A DNA stretch of 64,000 nucleotides from JAAYUD01 sp963676865 (GCA_963676865.2 CAXXSS010000001.1:2356001-2420000), one strand, 5' to 3'. Positions 1 to 7,482 are shown, counted from the stretch's first letter. Translations and numbers: made by a program. The notes: generated from the letters alone by a model not told the origin.

Positions 1-1
1 T

Positions 2-361
2 ACGACCGGAAACGGTGGAGGGTATGTGTTCGACTGCCGTGCGGTGAACAATCCCGGAAAGTACGATCGTTATAAACCGTTTATAGGTATCGACGAACCC
101 GTCATTAAGTTTCTCGAAGACGATGGAGAGATACTGGTCTTCTTGGAACATGTTTATGCGTTGGTCGATGCTTCGGTCAAACGTTATATCGAACGTGGAT
201 TCAGCAACTTGCAGATTTGTTTCGGTTGCACGGGTGGACGGCATCGTTCCGTCTATTCGGCTCAACACTTGGCAGAGCATCTCAACAAGAAGTTCGGCGT
301 GCGTGTCGAATTGGTTCATCGCGAGCAGAATATAGAACAAATGTTTAAGGCTGCAAGATGA
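2..361 (+). CDS. RapZ C-terminal domain protein (5' end outside window)
   Basis: Only the C-terminal ~119 residues are present; the frame is open from base 2, so the start lies upstream. The piece has the hallmarks of the RapZ C-terminal domain: a glycine-rich run then FDCRAVNNPG near its start, and CTGGRHRSV in the middle. In E. coli this domain senses glucosamine-6-phosphate; in Bacteroidales it is often fused behind an aminoglycoside-phosphotransferase-like (AmgK-like) kinase. The stop overlaps the start of the MurU-like gene (ATGA), which suggests translational coupling and a shared role in cell-wall sugar recycling. The kinase half is inferred, not seen. Confidence 0.85.
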   Translation, partial: TTGNGGGYVFDCRAVNNPGKYDRYKPFIGIDEPVIKFLEDDGEILVFLEHVYALVDASVKRYIERGFSNLQICFGCTGGRHRSVYSAQHLAEHLNKKFGVRVELVHREQNIEQMFKAAR

Positions 362-1107
362 AAGCGATGATTTTTGCGGCGGGTCTGGGCACCCGTCTTC
401 GACCGCTCACCAACACGCTTCCAAAGGCTCTTGTGCCTATCGCGGGGCGCCCTATGCTTGAACATGTTCTATTGAAATTGAAAGCTTCGGGGTTTGATGA
501 TATCACTGTTAATATTCATCATTTGGGTCAACAAATCATTGATTTTCTGAAAGCGAACGATTATTTCGGTGTCTCTATTCACATCTCCGACGAACGGGGC
601 AACTTGCTCGATACGGGCGGAGGCATCAAGAAGGCACGTCCTTTTTTAGATCACGATAGCGAACCGTTTCTCGTGCACAATGTAGATATATTGTCGAATG
701 TGGACCTGAAAGATCTTTTTTCTCACCACGTGGCGAGTGGCTGCAAGGCTACGGTTCTCGTTAGTCCCAGACAGACGTCTCGTTATCTCGTTTTCGATGC
801 GCAAAACAGACTTTGTGGGTGGATAAACAAAAAGACAGGAGAAACCAAGCCCACGGATTTTGTGTACGATCAAAACCGTCACCAATGTCTTGCTTTCAGC
901 GGCATACATGTTCTTTCGCCCGAAATTTTTCGGTTGATGGAAGCACCTTGTTGGGGCGATCAGTTCTCTATCATCGATTTCTATCTTTCGGCATGCCGCT
1001 CCATCGATATCTACGGATATGTCGAGAGCGGATTACAGCTCATTGATATCGGAAAGCCCGAAACTCTTGTCGAGGCCGAACAATTTATTAATAATGTATT
1101 GAAATGA
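358..1107 (+). CDS. MurU-like sugar-1-phosphate nucleotidyltransferase
   Basis: A 249-residue nucleotidyltransferase. The N-terminus carries the signature GLGTRLRPLT followed by PKALVPIAGRP, the nucleotide-binding loop and catalytic Lys of the GlmU/RmlA superfamily; VHNVDILSNVD holds the metal-binding Asp. Length fits the single-domain MurU type (MurNAc-1-P uridylyltransferase) rather than bifunctional GlmU, because no left-handed beta-helix follows. It overlaps both neighbours by 4 bp, so it sits in a tight operon after the RapZ-C protein, which in Bacteroidales often includes an AmgK-like kinase. The MurU assignment over another sugar substrate is an inference from context. Confidence 0.8.
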   Translation: MKAMIFAAGLGTRLRPLTNTLPKALVPIAGRPMLEHVLLKLKASGFDDITVNIHHLGQQIIDFLKANDYFGVSIHISDERGNLLDTGGGIKKARPFLDHDSEPFLVHNVDILSNVDLKDLFSHHVASGCKATVLVSPRQTSRYLVFDAQNRLCGWINKKTGETKPTDFVYDQNRHQCLAFSGIHVLSPEIFRLMEAPCWGDQFSIIDFYLSACRSIDIYGYVESGLQLIDIGKPETLVEAEQFINNVLK

Positions 1108-1922
1108 AAAAAGTAATTACCTTCTTGTTGCTTTGTATGGCACTTCCATTGGCAGCGCAAAACTATAAAGCTCTTGCCGAAAAAGCACTGCAATATGTAG
1201 AAAAGGATAGCTTGGTGCAAGCAGAAAAGCTATTCAAAGAGGCTATCAAAGCCAATCAGGACGAGAAAGAAACGGTAGCTCTCTACTGCAACTTGGGCTT
1301 GATACAGCGTCAAATGAAACATTATTCGGATGCGACAGATTCGTATACGATGGCATTGAGAGCAGAGCCCAAATCTACAGCCATATTATTGAAGAGGGCT
1401 TTGATATACATGGAAGAAGGGCTTGAGGCAACGGCACTTACCGACTACAATCAGGCACTTGCGTTGCAGCCCGATAACAAAGAAGCACTCACGGTACGTG
1501 CCTTTTTGCATTCCAAACGTGGAGAAATAGACGATGCTAGGGCGGATTACAATCATCTCAGGGCACTCGATCCCAACAGTTACGATGCTCGTCTGGGATT
1601 GGCCATGCTTGCGCAGAAGCAGAAAGACTTTCGTTCGGCCATGGAGCTACTGAATTCTTTGATATCCGAATTTCCCTCCAATGCTTCTCTCTATTTGGCG
1701 AGAGCCAATGTAGAGATGGATATTACACAGCCCGATTTGGCATTGATCGATGTAGAGCGTGCCATCACTTTAGATCCCAAGTCTCCCGAGGCTTTTGTAT
1801 TGAGGGGCGATATTCACTTGCGTCTCAAGAAGAAGGCTTTGGCACAGCAAGATTATTTGAGGGCACTCAAGTCCGGCGCTTCTCAGGCAGAAGTGAGGGC
1901 CAAACTTCAGAGGAGCAAATAG
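1104..1922 (+). CDS. secreted TPR-repeat protein
   Basis: 272 residues with a cleavable signal peptide (MKKVITFLLLCMALPLAAQ), so it acts in the periplasm. The rest is built of about six to seven tetratricopeptide repeats, recognisable by recurring A-x-x-D-Y/A-x-x-A-L-x-x-x-P spacing (for example YNQALALQPDNKEAL and VERAITLDPKSPEAF). TPR arrays are protein-interaction scaffolds; nothing shows the partner. The start overlaps the MurU-like stop by 4 bp. It ends only 11 bp from the convergent GNAT gene. Confidence 0.85.
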   Translation: MKKVITFLLLCMALPLAAQNYKALAEKALQYVEKDSLVQAEKLFKEAIKANQDEKETVALYCNLGLIQRQMKHYSDATDSYTMALRAEPKSTAILLKRALIYMEEGLEATALTDYNQALALQPDNKEALTVRAFLHSKRGEIDDARADYNHLRALDPNSYDARLGLAMLAQKQKDFRSAMELLNSLISEFPSNASLYLARANVEMDITQPDLALIDVERAITLDPKSPEAFVLRGDIHLRLKKKALAQQDYLRALKSGASQAEVRAKLQRSK

Positions 1923-1933
1923 AGACTGCCTAT

Positions 1934-2416
1934 TTACCGATCGAGTATCAATTCGTAATCTACCACGTCGAGCCATCGTCCGAATTTTTGTCCCACCTCT
2001 TTGAAGTGCGACACTTTCTCGAAGCCCAATTTCGTGTGTAGCACCACGCTTTCGGTATTTTCTTCTGTGATGCAGGCTATCAATGCGTGATGATTTTTTT
2101 GGCGGCATTCGTCAATCAATCTTGCCATCAATTGCCTGCCCAGTCCTTGCCTTGTGTACTCGGGTATCATGTATACGGTCGTTTCCAGCGTCTGCCTATA
2201 GGCTGCTTTCGCTTTCCATGCGTGCGCATAGCAATATCCCACAATCTTCCCGTTGTCTTCGTATACGAAACACAATCCTTGAGCCGAAACAATGTATTCC
2301 TTCATTTCGGCTTCTGTCATCGGGTCGGTTGCAAAGGTCGCTGTGCTCTCGGCTATATATCGGTTGTAGATGCCTACAATGGTCTTTGCATCTTCGAGTT
2401 CGGCAGGTCTAATCAT
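1934..2416 (-). CDS. GNAT family N-acetyltransferase (phosphinothricin-acetyltransferase-like)
   Basis: 160 residues forming one GNAT domain. Motif A is visible as TRQGLGRQL, the acetyl-CoA pyrophosphate loop (Q/R-x-x-G-x-G/A). The N-terminus (MIRPAELEDAKTIVGIYNRYI) and the ending GQKFGRWLDVVDYELIL are typical of the Pat/phosphinothricin N-acetyltransferase subgroup. The true substrate cannot be read from sequence. It lies 36 bp after the MarR gene on the same strand, so the repressor may control it. Confidence 0.85.
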   Translation of the reverse strand: MIRPAELEDAKTIVGIYNRYIAESTATFATDPMTEAEMKEYIVSAQGLCFVYEDNGKIVGYCYAHAWKAKAAYRQTLETTVYMIPEYTRQGLGRQLMARLIDECRQKNHHALIACITEENTESVVLHTKLGFEKVSHFKEVGQKFGRWLDVVDYELILDR

Positions 2417-2452
2417 TGTCGTTGCTTGTGGGATGAAGAATGAGCCGCAGTG

Positions 2453-2908
2453 CTATTTGTTTTCTTCCATACAGTTGTCAAATACCTTGCGCAGCACCAT
2501 CTGGCAAGTATTGAGATCTTCTGTCGAAATGTTTTTTAGCGCTTCTTTCAGTGTGCGCGAAGTAATGATTCGCATCCTCGCTTCCAGCCCTTTACCCACC
2601 TCTGTCAGATGAATCAGATTCACGCGTCGATCTTTTTTGTTCGAGTCGCGGCGCACCAGATTGCGATGCTCCATGTTGTTGATAAGTCTCGTCATACTGG
2701 GTTTGTCCTTGTAGGTGGCGTTGCACAACTCTTGTTGCGTAACCCCGTCTTTCTCCCATAAATAAAGCAAAACAGTCCATTGTTCGGGACTGATATCAAT
2801 GCTATTTGCTCTGAAGTTCCGATAAAGACTTCTGTTAAGTACTGCCGATACCCGGCCATTCATCATGGCGAATACCAGGTGCATGTCGAAAGTGTATTGA
2901 CATTTCAT
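2453..2908 (-). CDS. MarR family transcriptional regulator
   Basis: 151 residues with the MarR winged helix: helices around WTVLLYLWEKDGVTQQELC, the recognition region DKPSMTRLINNMEHRNLV, and the wing R-R-DSNKKDRRVNLIHLTEVG with its conserved D-x-R. MarR proteins act as dimers and usually repress divergent or own promoters in response to small phenolic or oxidant ligands. A perfect palindrome overlaps its own promoter. The GNAT gene follows on the same strand and is the likeliest co-transcribed target; the divergent neighbour is the ribosomal operon. Confidence 0.9.
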   Translation of the reverse strand: MKCQYTFDMHLVFAMMNGRVSAVLNRSLYRNFRANSIDISPEQWTVLLYLWEKDGVTQQELCNATYKDKPSMTRLINNMEHRNLVRRDSNKKDRRVNLIHLTEVGKGLEARMRIITSRTLKEALKNISTEDLNTCQMVLRKVFDNCMEENK

Positions 2909-2936
2909 AAGACCATATTGATTTATTGTTTAGACA

Positions 2937-2951
2937 ACATTTGCAAATGTA
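2937..2951 (-). promoter_or_regulatory. marR promoter -7 box overlapped by a palindromic operator
   Basis: ACATTTGCAAATGT (2937-2950) is a perfect 14-bp palindrome. Read on the minus strand, 2951-2944 gives TACATTTG, an exact match to the Bacteroides -7 consensus TAnnTTTG, 36 bp before the marR start codon. An operator over the -7 box is the usual layout for MarR autorepression. No clear -33 element is visible. Confidence 0.6.
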
Positions 2952-3000
2952 ATTATTTTCTGTGATTGTTGCGCTCGTTTGAATAAAAATATTCATTTTT

Positions 3001-3031
3001 TTTGTGGCTTTGCAGAAAATAACTACCTTTG
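3001..3031 (+). promoter_or_regulatory. rpsF operon promoter
   Basis: TTTG at 3001-3004, a 19-bp spacer, then TACCTTTG at 3024-3031: an exact match to the Bacteroides sigma-ABfr promoter TTTG-N19-21-TAnnTTTG. It lies 36 bp before the rpsF start codon. Confidence 0.8.
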
Positions 3032-3066
3032 CACTCGCATTTTAAACAAATAACAAATTTAAAAGT

Positions 3067-3408
3067 ATGAACCAATACGAAACCGTTTTCATTTTGACTC
3101 CCGTTTTGTCTGATGAACAGATGAAGGAAGCGGTAGAGAAATTCAAAGGCATCCTCCAGACAGAGGGCGCAGAGATCATCAATACGGAGAATTGGGGATT
3201 GAAGAAATTAGCTTATCCTATCCAAAAAAAGACGACAGGATTTTATCAGCTAGTCGAATTCAATGCAGACCCGTCCGTAGTTGCTAAATTGGAACTAAAC
3301 TTCCGCCGTGACGAACGTGTTATCCGTTTCCTTACCTTCCGGATGGATAAGTATGCTGCTGAGTATGCAGGAAAGAGAAGAAGTTTGAAATCTAAAAAGG
3401 AGGCTTAA
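3067..3408 (+). CDS. rpsF: 30S ribosomal protein S6
   Basis: 113 residues, normal length for Bacteroidetes S6. It opens with MNQYETVFILTPVLSDEQ and contains NWGLKKLAYPIQKKTTGFY, the conserved RNA- and S18-contacting segment. S6 binds the central domain of 16S rRNA together with S18, whose gene follows 2 bp later. First gene of the rpsF-rpsR-rplI operon behind a consensus promoter. Confidence 0.98.
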   Translation: MNQYETVFILTPVLSDEQMKEAVEKFKGILQTEGAEIINTENWGLKKLAYPIQKKTTGFYQLVEFNADPSVVAKLELNFRRDERVIRFLTFRMDKYAAEYAGKRRSLKSKKEA

Positions 3409-3410
3409 TT

Positions 3411-3689
3411 ATGGAACAGAATAATACATCTCAATCTGAAATCAGATATCTAACTCCGCCATCGGTGGATGTTAAGAAGAAGAAATATTGCCGTTTCAAA
3501 AAGAACGGTATAAAGTACATCGACTACAAAGATCCTGAATTTTTGAAGAAATTCTTGAACGAGCAGGGTAAGATTCTTCCCCGCCGTATCACTGGTACTT
3601 CTTTGAAGTTCCAACGCCGGATTGCTAAAGCTGTAAAGAGAGCTCGCCACTTGGCATTGCTCCCCTATGTAACCGATTTGATGAAATAA
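3411..3689 (+). CDS. rpsR: 30S ribosomal protein S18
   Basis: 92 residues. It has the S18 core KYCRFKKNGIKYIDYKDPEFL and the basic stretch GTSLKFQRRIAKAVKRARH. S18 pairs with S6 on 16S rRNA helix 22/23. The order S6-S18-L9 is the usual bacterial operon and spacing is tight on both sides (2 bp and 12 bp). Confidence 0.98.
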   Translation: MEQNNTSQSEIRYLTPPSVDVKKKKYCRFKKNGIKYIDYKDPEFLKKFLNEQGKILPRRITGTSLKFQRRIAKAVKRARHLALLPYVTDLMK

Positions 3690-3701
3690 GGAGGAAGTAG
3701 T

Positions 3702-4148
3702 ATGGAAGTAATTTTGAAAGAAGACGTAACCAACTTGGGTTACAAAAACGATATTGTAAAGGTAAAATCAGGCTATGGCCGTAATTATCTTATCCCACAA
3801 GGCAAAGCCATTATCGCTACTTCGTCTGCACGCAAAGTGCTTGCCGAAGACTTGAGACAACGCGCTCATAAGTTGGAGAAGATTAAGAAAGATGCTGAAG
3901 AAATAGCTGCTAAGTTGAGAGAGGTAGCTTTGGTTATCAAAACCAAAGTTAGTTCTACCGGCACTATCTTCGGATCTGTTACTAACATTCAGATTGCTGA
4001 CGAACTTTCTAAGCTTGGCTTGGAGATCGATCGTAAGACCATCATCATAAAAGAATCTGTTAAAGAAGTTGGTAACTATACCGCTACTGTCAAATTGCAC
4101 AAAGAAGTTTCTGTTGAGGTTCCTTTCGAGGTTGTCGCTGAGGCTTAA
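3702..4148 (+). CDS. rplI: 50S ribosomal protein L9
   Basis: 148 residues. The N-terminal domain has MEVILKEDVTNLGYKNDIV and the signature VKSGYGRNYLIPQGKA; a long connecting helix (residues ~45-75) leads to a C-terminal globular domain. L9 binds 23S rRNA near the L1 stalk and helps keep reading frame. A GGAGG sequence lies just before the start. The operon ends at the hairpin 30 bp downstream. Confidence 0.98.
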   Translation: MEVILKEDVTNLGYKNDIVKVKSGYGRNYLIPQGKAIIATSSARKVLAEDLRQRAHKLEKIKKDAEEIAAKLREVALVIKTKVSSTGTIFGSVTNIQIADELSKLGLEIDRKTIIIKESVKEVGNYTATVKLHKEVSVEVPFEVVAEA

Positions 4149-4176
4149 TCTTTTTTGTAAGATATAAAATCACAAT

Positions 4177-4217
4177 AAAAGGTGATAATCCTGATGGATT
4201 ATCACCTTTTATTTTTT
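4177..4217 (+). terminator. rho-independent terminator of the rpsF operon
   Basis: A perfect 15-bp stem (4177-4191 pairing with 4196-4210) with a TGAT loop, followed by ATTTTTT. The mirrored A-run on the left lets it also serve the convergent amidase relic. Confidence 0.9.
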
Positions 4218-4229
4218 CTCTAGAGCCCC

Positions 4230-4742
4230 TCACTTGCGTAGTCGCTCAAATTCGGGGATAGCGTCGAAGCAGGGGCATTCTTTGATCCGTTCGAACTTCT
4301 CTATGATGCCATTGCCGTTCAGATCGGGAGACAGATCCCGATGTCCTACTACTCGTGCCTGCGGATAGCGTGTCCATAGTTGGCGCACCAGGTCATGCAT
4401 GGCTATGGATTGCTGCACCGTGCGTGTGTCGGCGGCTTTACCGTTCTCGTCCACGCCGCCCTCCTAGCATATTCCTATCGATTCTCTATTGTGTCCGTAG
4501 CAGTGAGCTCCAATGTCTTGCTCTGGGCGCATGCGTTCTATCCTTCCGCTCTTACGTATGTAATAGTGGTATCCCCATCTGGAATAACCGAGGTAGCGGT
4601 GCGCCGTGTCTACATCGCGTGCAGTGAAATCACGGTTTATCTTCGTAGCGGAGCAATGAATCACTATCAGTTCTATATCTCTGAGTATTGTAGGTTTGCC
4701 GCTTACAACGGCTGCCTCTGTTGGTCTTGTATCTGTCATCAT
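4230..4742 (-). pseudogene. N-acetylmuramoyl-L-alanine amidase (PGRP/T7-lysozyme type) with one in-frame amber codon
   Basis: The frame codes for a complete amidase-2 protein of about 170 residues: VIHCSATK with the first zinc His, GYHYYIRKSG, GAHCYGHNRESIGIC, then a TAG at 4464-4466, then EGGVDENGKAADTRT, VGHRDLSPD with another ligand His, and CPCFDAIPEF with the ligand Cys. Family members read ICYEGG here, so a single Tyr-to-TAG change explains the stop. Such amidases are common in Bacteroides mobile islands, where they cleave host peptidoglycan. Either a fresh pseudogene or, less likely, readthrough. Everything downstream of the stop remains well conserved, which points to a recent mutation. 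Confidence 0.85.
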
Positions 4743-5284
4743 TATTATTTCTATTAATTATTTTTTTAGAGTCTTCATTTTCTGGGTGGCCAGAAAACGA
4801 AGCAAAAGAACCACCGTCGCATCTTTACCAGTCTCATTCCGTATCGGCCTGAAGCCGCAAATCCATTAACGCAGTCGTACCTCCTTTGAACGAAATGGAT
4901 TTATCGACTTCATCCTCGACACTCCATGGAGACGTAAAGCTGAAGCCGGGCTAGCGGATTGGACATAGAGTGGACAATGCAATACTTTAAGTCAAAACAG
5001 TACTCAGTGACGTTAATTCTGTTTATTACGTCCAATCTAAGTCCAGTATAGGTCCAAGTCCGAAGGCTTCCGGCTTCATCACAATAGCTAAACAAATGAT
5101 TAGGGAGAGAGCTTGCAAATTTGTACTCGTTCAACCGACGTTAGGAGGGCGTTTACAAATTTCAAGCTCTAAACCAATTATTTGTTAGCTATATTGTGGT
5201 GTGCCGGCAGTTCTTCTTGTTTCGTTCTTCTGTCTGTACAGAAGAATGAAAATTTAATCCACACAAAGAAATGAAGATTAAAAA
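4743..5284. other. non-coding stretch upstream of the amidase relic
   Basis: No open frame of recognisable protein character on either strand. On the minus strand just upstream of the amidase a 20-codon frame can be read (beginning MRLVKMRR, with two aromatic clusters), too short to call. The remainder looks like degraded island DNA; no tRNA, tmRNA or RNase P signature is visible. Confidence 0.4.
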
Positions 5285-5458
5285 TTAAACTTTCGAAAAC
5301 GCTTCTTCAAGTTTCTTACGCAAAGAAAGTATCTCCTGATGCATTTCACGCATTTTGGTGGACAGTTCGCAGTAGTCGTCAAGCACTTTACGGAGTTCCC
5401 CCACGAGGAAATCCAATTGTCCCGCCACCATATCGGAGAATTCACGAATCTCCTTCAC
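5285..5458 (-). pseudogene. C-terminal fragment of a helical/coiled-coil protein
   Basis: 57 codons from a GTG to the stop at 5285-5287. The frame is open a further ~11 codons upstream without a better start, ending at a TGA. Sequence is strongly helical with heptad-like spacing (LVGELRKVLDDYCELSTK, then EMHQEILSLRKKLEEAF). I do not recognise the family. It abuts a plus-strand fragment at 5469, so the N-terminus has probably been lost at a rearrangement junction. Confidence 0.45.
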
Positions 5459-5468
5459 ATCCTTCTTC

Positions 5469-5735
5469 TTGAGGAAAGGAACAACTGCCGAGCAAGCCGA
5501 GTACTGCGTTCAGTATAAAAGTACCACTACGTATCTGGATGTCCTTTTCGACAAATTTGTGGCGAAAGAAATACTCTTAGCGGGCGATAACGCCAAGATT
5601 GCAGACATCTGCAAAGCGCGTGAGTTTCTGGATCAAGTAGATGGTAAATTCAAAGAAGCCCAAAAACTTTATAATGAATATATTCGAAATGAAAGAGGAA
5701 TAAACCTTACAAATGACAACCTATTACCTTTCTGA
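5469..5735 (+). pseudogene. C-terminal fragment of an unknown protein
   Basis: 88 codons from a TTG; there is no ATG start. From about residue 17 the sequence has real protein character (TTYLDVLFDKFVAKEILLAG, later CKAREFLDQVDGKFKEAQ) with mostly helical composition and a polar tail. A strong terminator follows 82 bp downstream, so this was probably once the end of a transcribed gene. Family not recognised. Its start coincides with the minus-strand fragment, suggesting a recombination joint. Confidence 0.45.
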
Positions 5736-5816
5736 CCAATAATTTTCCTGTTTTTCTAAAAACAACGGAATTAGCGTAAATAAGGTCTCTTCTATTAATA
5801 GTAAATAGAACTAAAA

Positions 5817-5859
5817 AGGCTTACAATAATTACATAATGTTATTGTAAGCCTATTTTTT
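5817..5859 (+). terminator. bidirectional terminator
   Basis: A 13-bp perfect stem (5817-5829 with 5840-5852) and 10-nt loop, followed by TATTTTTT; the other side has an A-run, so it can work in both directions. Confidence 0.85.
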
Positions 5860-5992
5860 GCGATATTATGAAATGATGGTCAATTCAACAAAAAAATGCG
5901 TCCACCTCCTTTTTTCAAAAAGTGACTAAATTATTGGTCAACTCGAAAATCGCAGTCACAATATGCCACAGCTTCGAAAATCGACAAACCCT

Positions 5993-6153
5993 TGTCGCAT
6001 GTGTCGCATAGAAATCCTATCTCTTTAATTTTTTTTTATTTTTAAATTTATGTAATTATATTTCTTATAATGATAGTATCATAATGATAAACGTATTATA
6101 CGTCGATAAAAAAAATATTAAGTTTATAGGATTTCTATGCGACACATGCGACA
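5993..6153. repeat. 28-bp perfect inverted repeat with AT-rich core
   Basis: The arm 5993-6020 (TGTCGCATGTGTCGCATAG then AAATCCTAT) is exactly complementary to 6126-6153. Each arm contains TGTCGCAT twice. The 105-bp interior is almost all A/T. It could fold into a large cruciform or mark the ends of a small element or a protein-binding site of a lost mobile element. Confidence 0.85.
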
Positions 6154-6272
6154 CTTTTAGTAAAATAAGACAACACGAAACGATTTCGCCTTACCCATCA
6201 GTCGTACCGGTATCCTCACCTTCGCCACTTCTCTTTTCGGGGTCTGGCACGTACTGAGTCCCAAAAATCAAC

Positions 6273-6384
6273 CGTATGTCGCAGCGGTAACTAACGGATG
6301 TTGTTGAAGAAACTAACGTTAGTTGTCATGATAACTAACGTTAGTTACCGCAATAACTAACGGAAGTTATGGTCGCGAGATACG
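6273..6384 (+). repeat. palindromic dispersed repeat, copy A
   Basis: About 112 bp built of repeated TAACTAACG/CGTTAGTTA units with imperfect terminal inverted repeats (CGTATGTCGC against its complement at the end). It matches the reverse complement of 48797-48910 at roughly nine positions in ten, with full agreement over the stretch GGATGTTGTTGAAGAAAC and beyond. No coding potential. Confidence 0.85.
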
Positions 6385-6454
6385 TTAGTTATTGGCGTGC
6401 TTTGCGTTTGCAAAATAGGAAGTTGTTCTGATCAGCTGTTGACAACATGCAAAA

Positions 6455-7165
6455 TTATAAATAGTGTAATGATGCTGCTACTATGAAATTTGTTGTACAA
6501 TGCCAAAATACCGCATACCAAAATCCCAGGTTTAGCCTAAGGTATGTTAATATGATAGCTCCAATAAATTGGGGTGAGCATTTTAATAACACAAATAGAA
6601 CATTTTGATAAGTCACGTCATAGTTTTCGAAATGCATTATGGCAAAGAGGAAACATGAGAGGAGAAGAAGTGCTTTCATCAGTCTTTTGTTTCGCCTGAT
6701 TAGTACGCACTGACTCTCTTTTACAGAGATATGGAAAACTGTGGCAATGATGAAACTTATCAATATTTTAGTGGATATAAGAATTATGTTAATGCCGTGA
6801 GTGTCGTTTGTTTTTATAAAACTCAATAAAAACAGGCTGATGAAAAATAGACAAATGGTGATATGTAGCTTTTTCATGGATTGCCATAAGCGAAAAGTTG
6901 CTTCTTCGCGAAGCGGTCCCTGCATGGCTACTATAAAAAGCATAAGGGGAGAATGATTTATCATCAGATTGGTCACCATTATATTTGCTGAAGAATCATC
7001 TACTGTTATTCCTAAACGTGCAGCGAGTAAATTAACAAGAAATAATATGGGCAATACAGCAATTAATGCAGAGATATCAAGCAGTATGCCTTTCAGTAGA
7101 ATCTTTCCTTTCGATAATTCATATTTATCTTGTACGATAAATAAGTTGTTGAGGTTGATTTTCAT
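6455..7165 (-). CDS. CPBP family intramembrane glutamic protease (Abi)
   Basis: 236 residues, mostly hydrophobic, with about seven to eight membrane spans. Motif 1 is present as LREEATFRL (EExxxR), motif 2 as the conserved His in LFAIMHFENYDV, and a later His in FWHCTTNFI. These define the CPBP/Abi family, membrane proteases related to Rce1, which in other bacteria give immunity to bacteriocins or process peptides. It is the first of four such genes within 12 kb. AT-rich like its neighbours. Target unknown. Confidence 0.85.
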   Translation of the reverse strand: MKINLNNLFIVQDKYELSKGKILLKGILLDISALIAVLPILFLVNLLAARLGITVDDSSANIMVTNLMINHSPLMLFIVAMQGPLREEATFRLWQSMKKLHITICLFFISLFLLSFIKTNDTHGINIILISTKILISFIIATVFHISVKESQCVLIRRNKRLMKALLLLSCFLFAIMHFENYDVTYQNVLFVLLKCSPQFIGAIILTYLRLNLGFWYAVFWHCTTNFIVAASLHYL

Positions 7166-7216
7166 TTGCTGAATTTATAAGATGGATATAAGCATGTATT
7201 GGTTTGTATTCGCTCC

Positions 7217-7471
7217 TCAATAGCATATTTTGCAAGCCCTTCTACCCATATTCTGTGCCGATTTTAGGCTCACGGTTCTTACATCACCCGAACATCTATT
7301 CAGCCCACGGCATGAGGGGCTGGAATGATACACTTTAGCGTATGGACCGCTACAAATATAGACCATCGTTGTGTGTGCGTGATGATGTGCTCGCACATGA
7401 TGTTTGGGGGCGCATGGAGCATATAGTATAGGCAGACATGCAAGTGAAAGTAGTAATACGAATCTCTTCAT
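7217..7471 (-). CDS. small secreted Cys/His protein
   Basis: 84 residues from the ATG at 7471, chosen because a clear signal peptide starts there (MKRFVLLLSLACLPILYAP); an upstream in-frame ATG at 7531 would bury it. After a His-rich linker comes a compact motif: VYHSSPSCRGLNRC, then a GR-x-x-C-x-x-C ending (MGRRACKICY). The spacing H-x5-C-x4-C...C-x2-C suggests a small metal- or disulfide-stabilised knuckle. Family function unknown. A broken copy of the same motif lies at 24511-24606. Confidence 0.65.
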   Translation of the reverse strand: MKRFVLLLSLACLPILYAPCAPKHHVRAHHHAHTTMVYICSGPYAKVYHSSPSCRGLNRCSGDVRTVSLKSAQNMGRRACKICY

Positions 7472-7482
7472 TACTTGGCTTA

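Larger units (their letters stand above)
5736..6454. other. gene-free scar with repeats
   Basis: No protein-like frame. It holds, in order, a strong terminator (5817-5859), a 28-bp inverted repeat around an AT-rich core (5993-6153) and a palindromic dispersed repeat (6273-6384). Together with the fragments to its left it reads as the remains of an excised or deleted mobile element. Confidence 0.6.

Noticed and set aside
4743..5284. Possible structured RNA (tmRNA, RNase P RNA or similar) in the gap
   Set aside because: None of the conserved sequence landmarks or the CCA-type end is present and no tRNA-like fold can be drawn; treated as degraded DNA.
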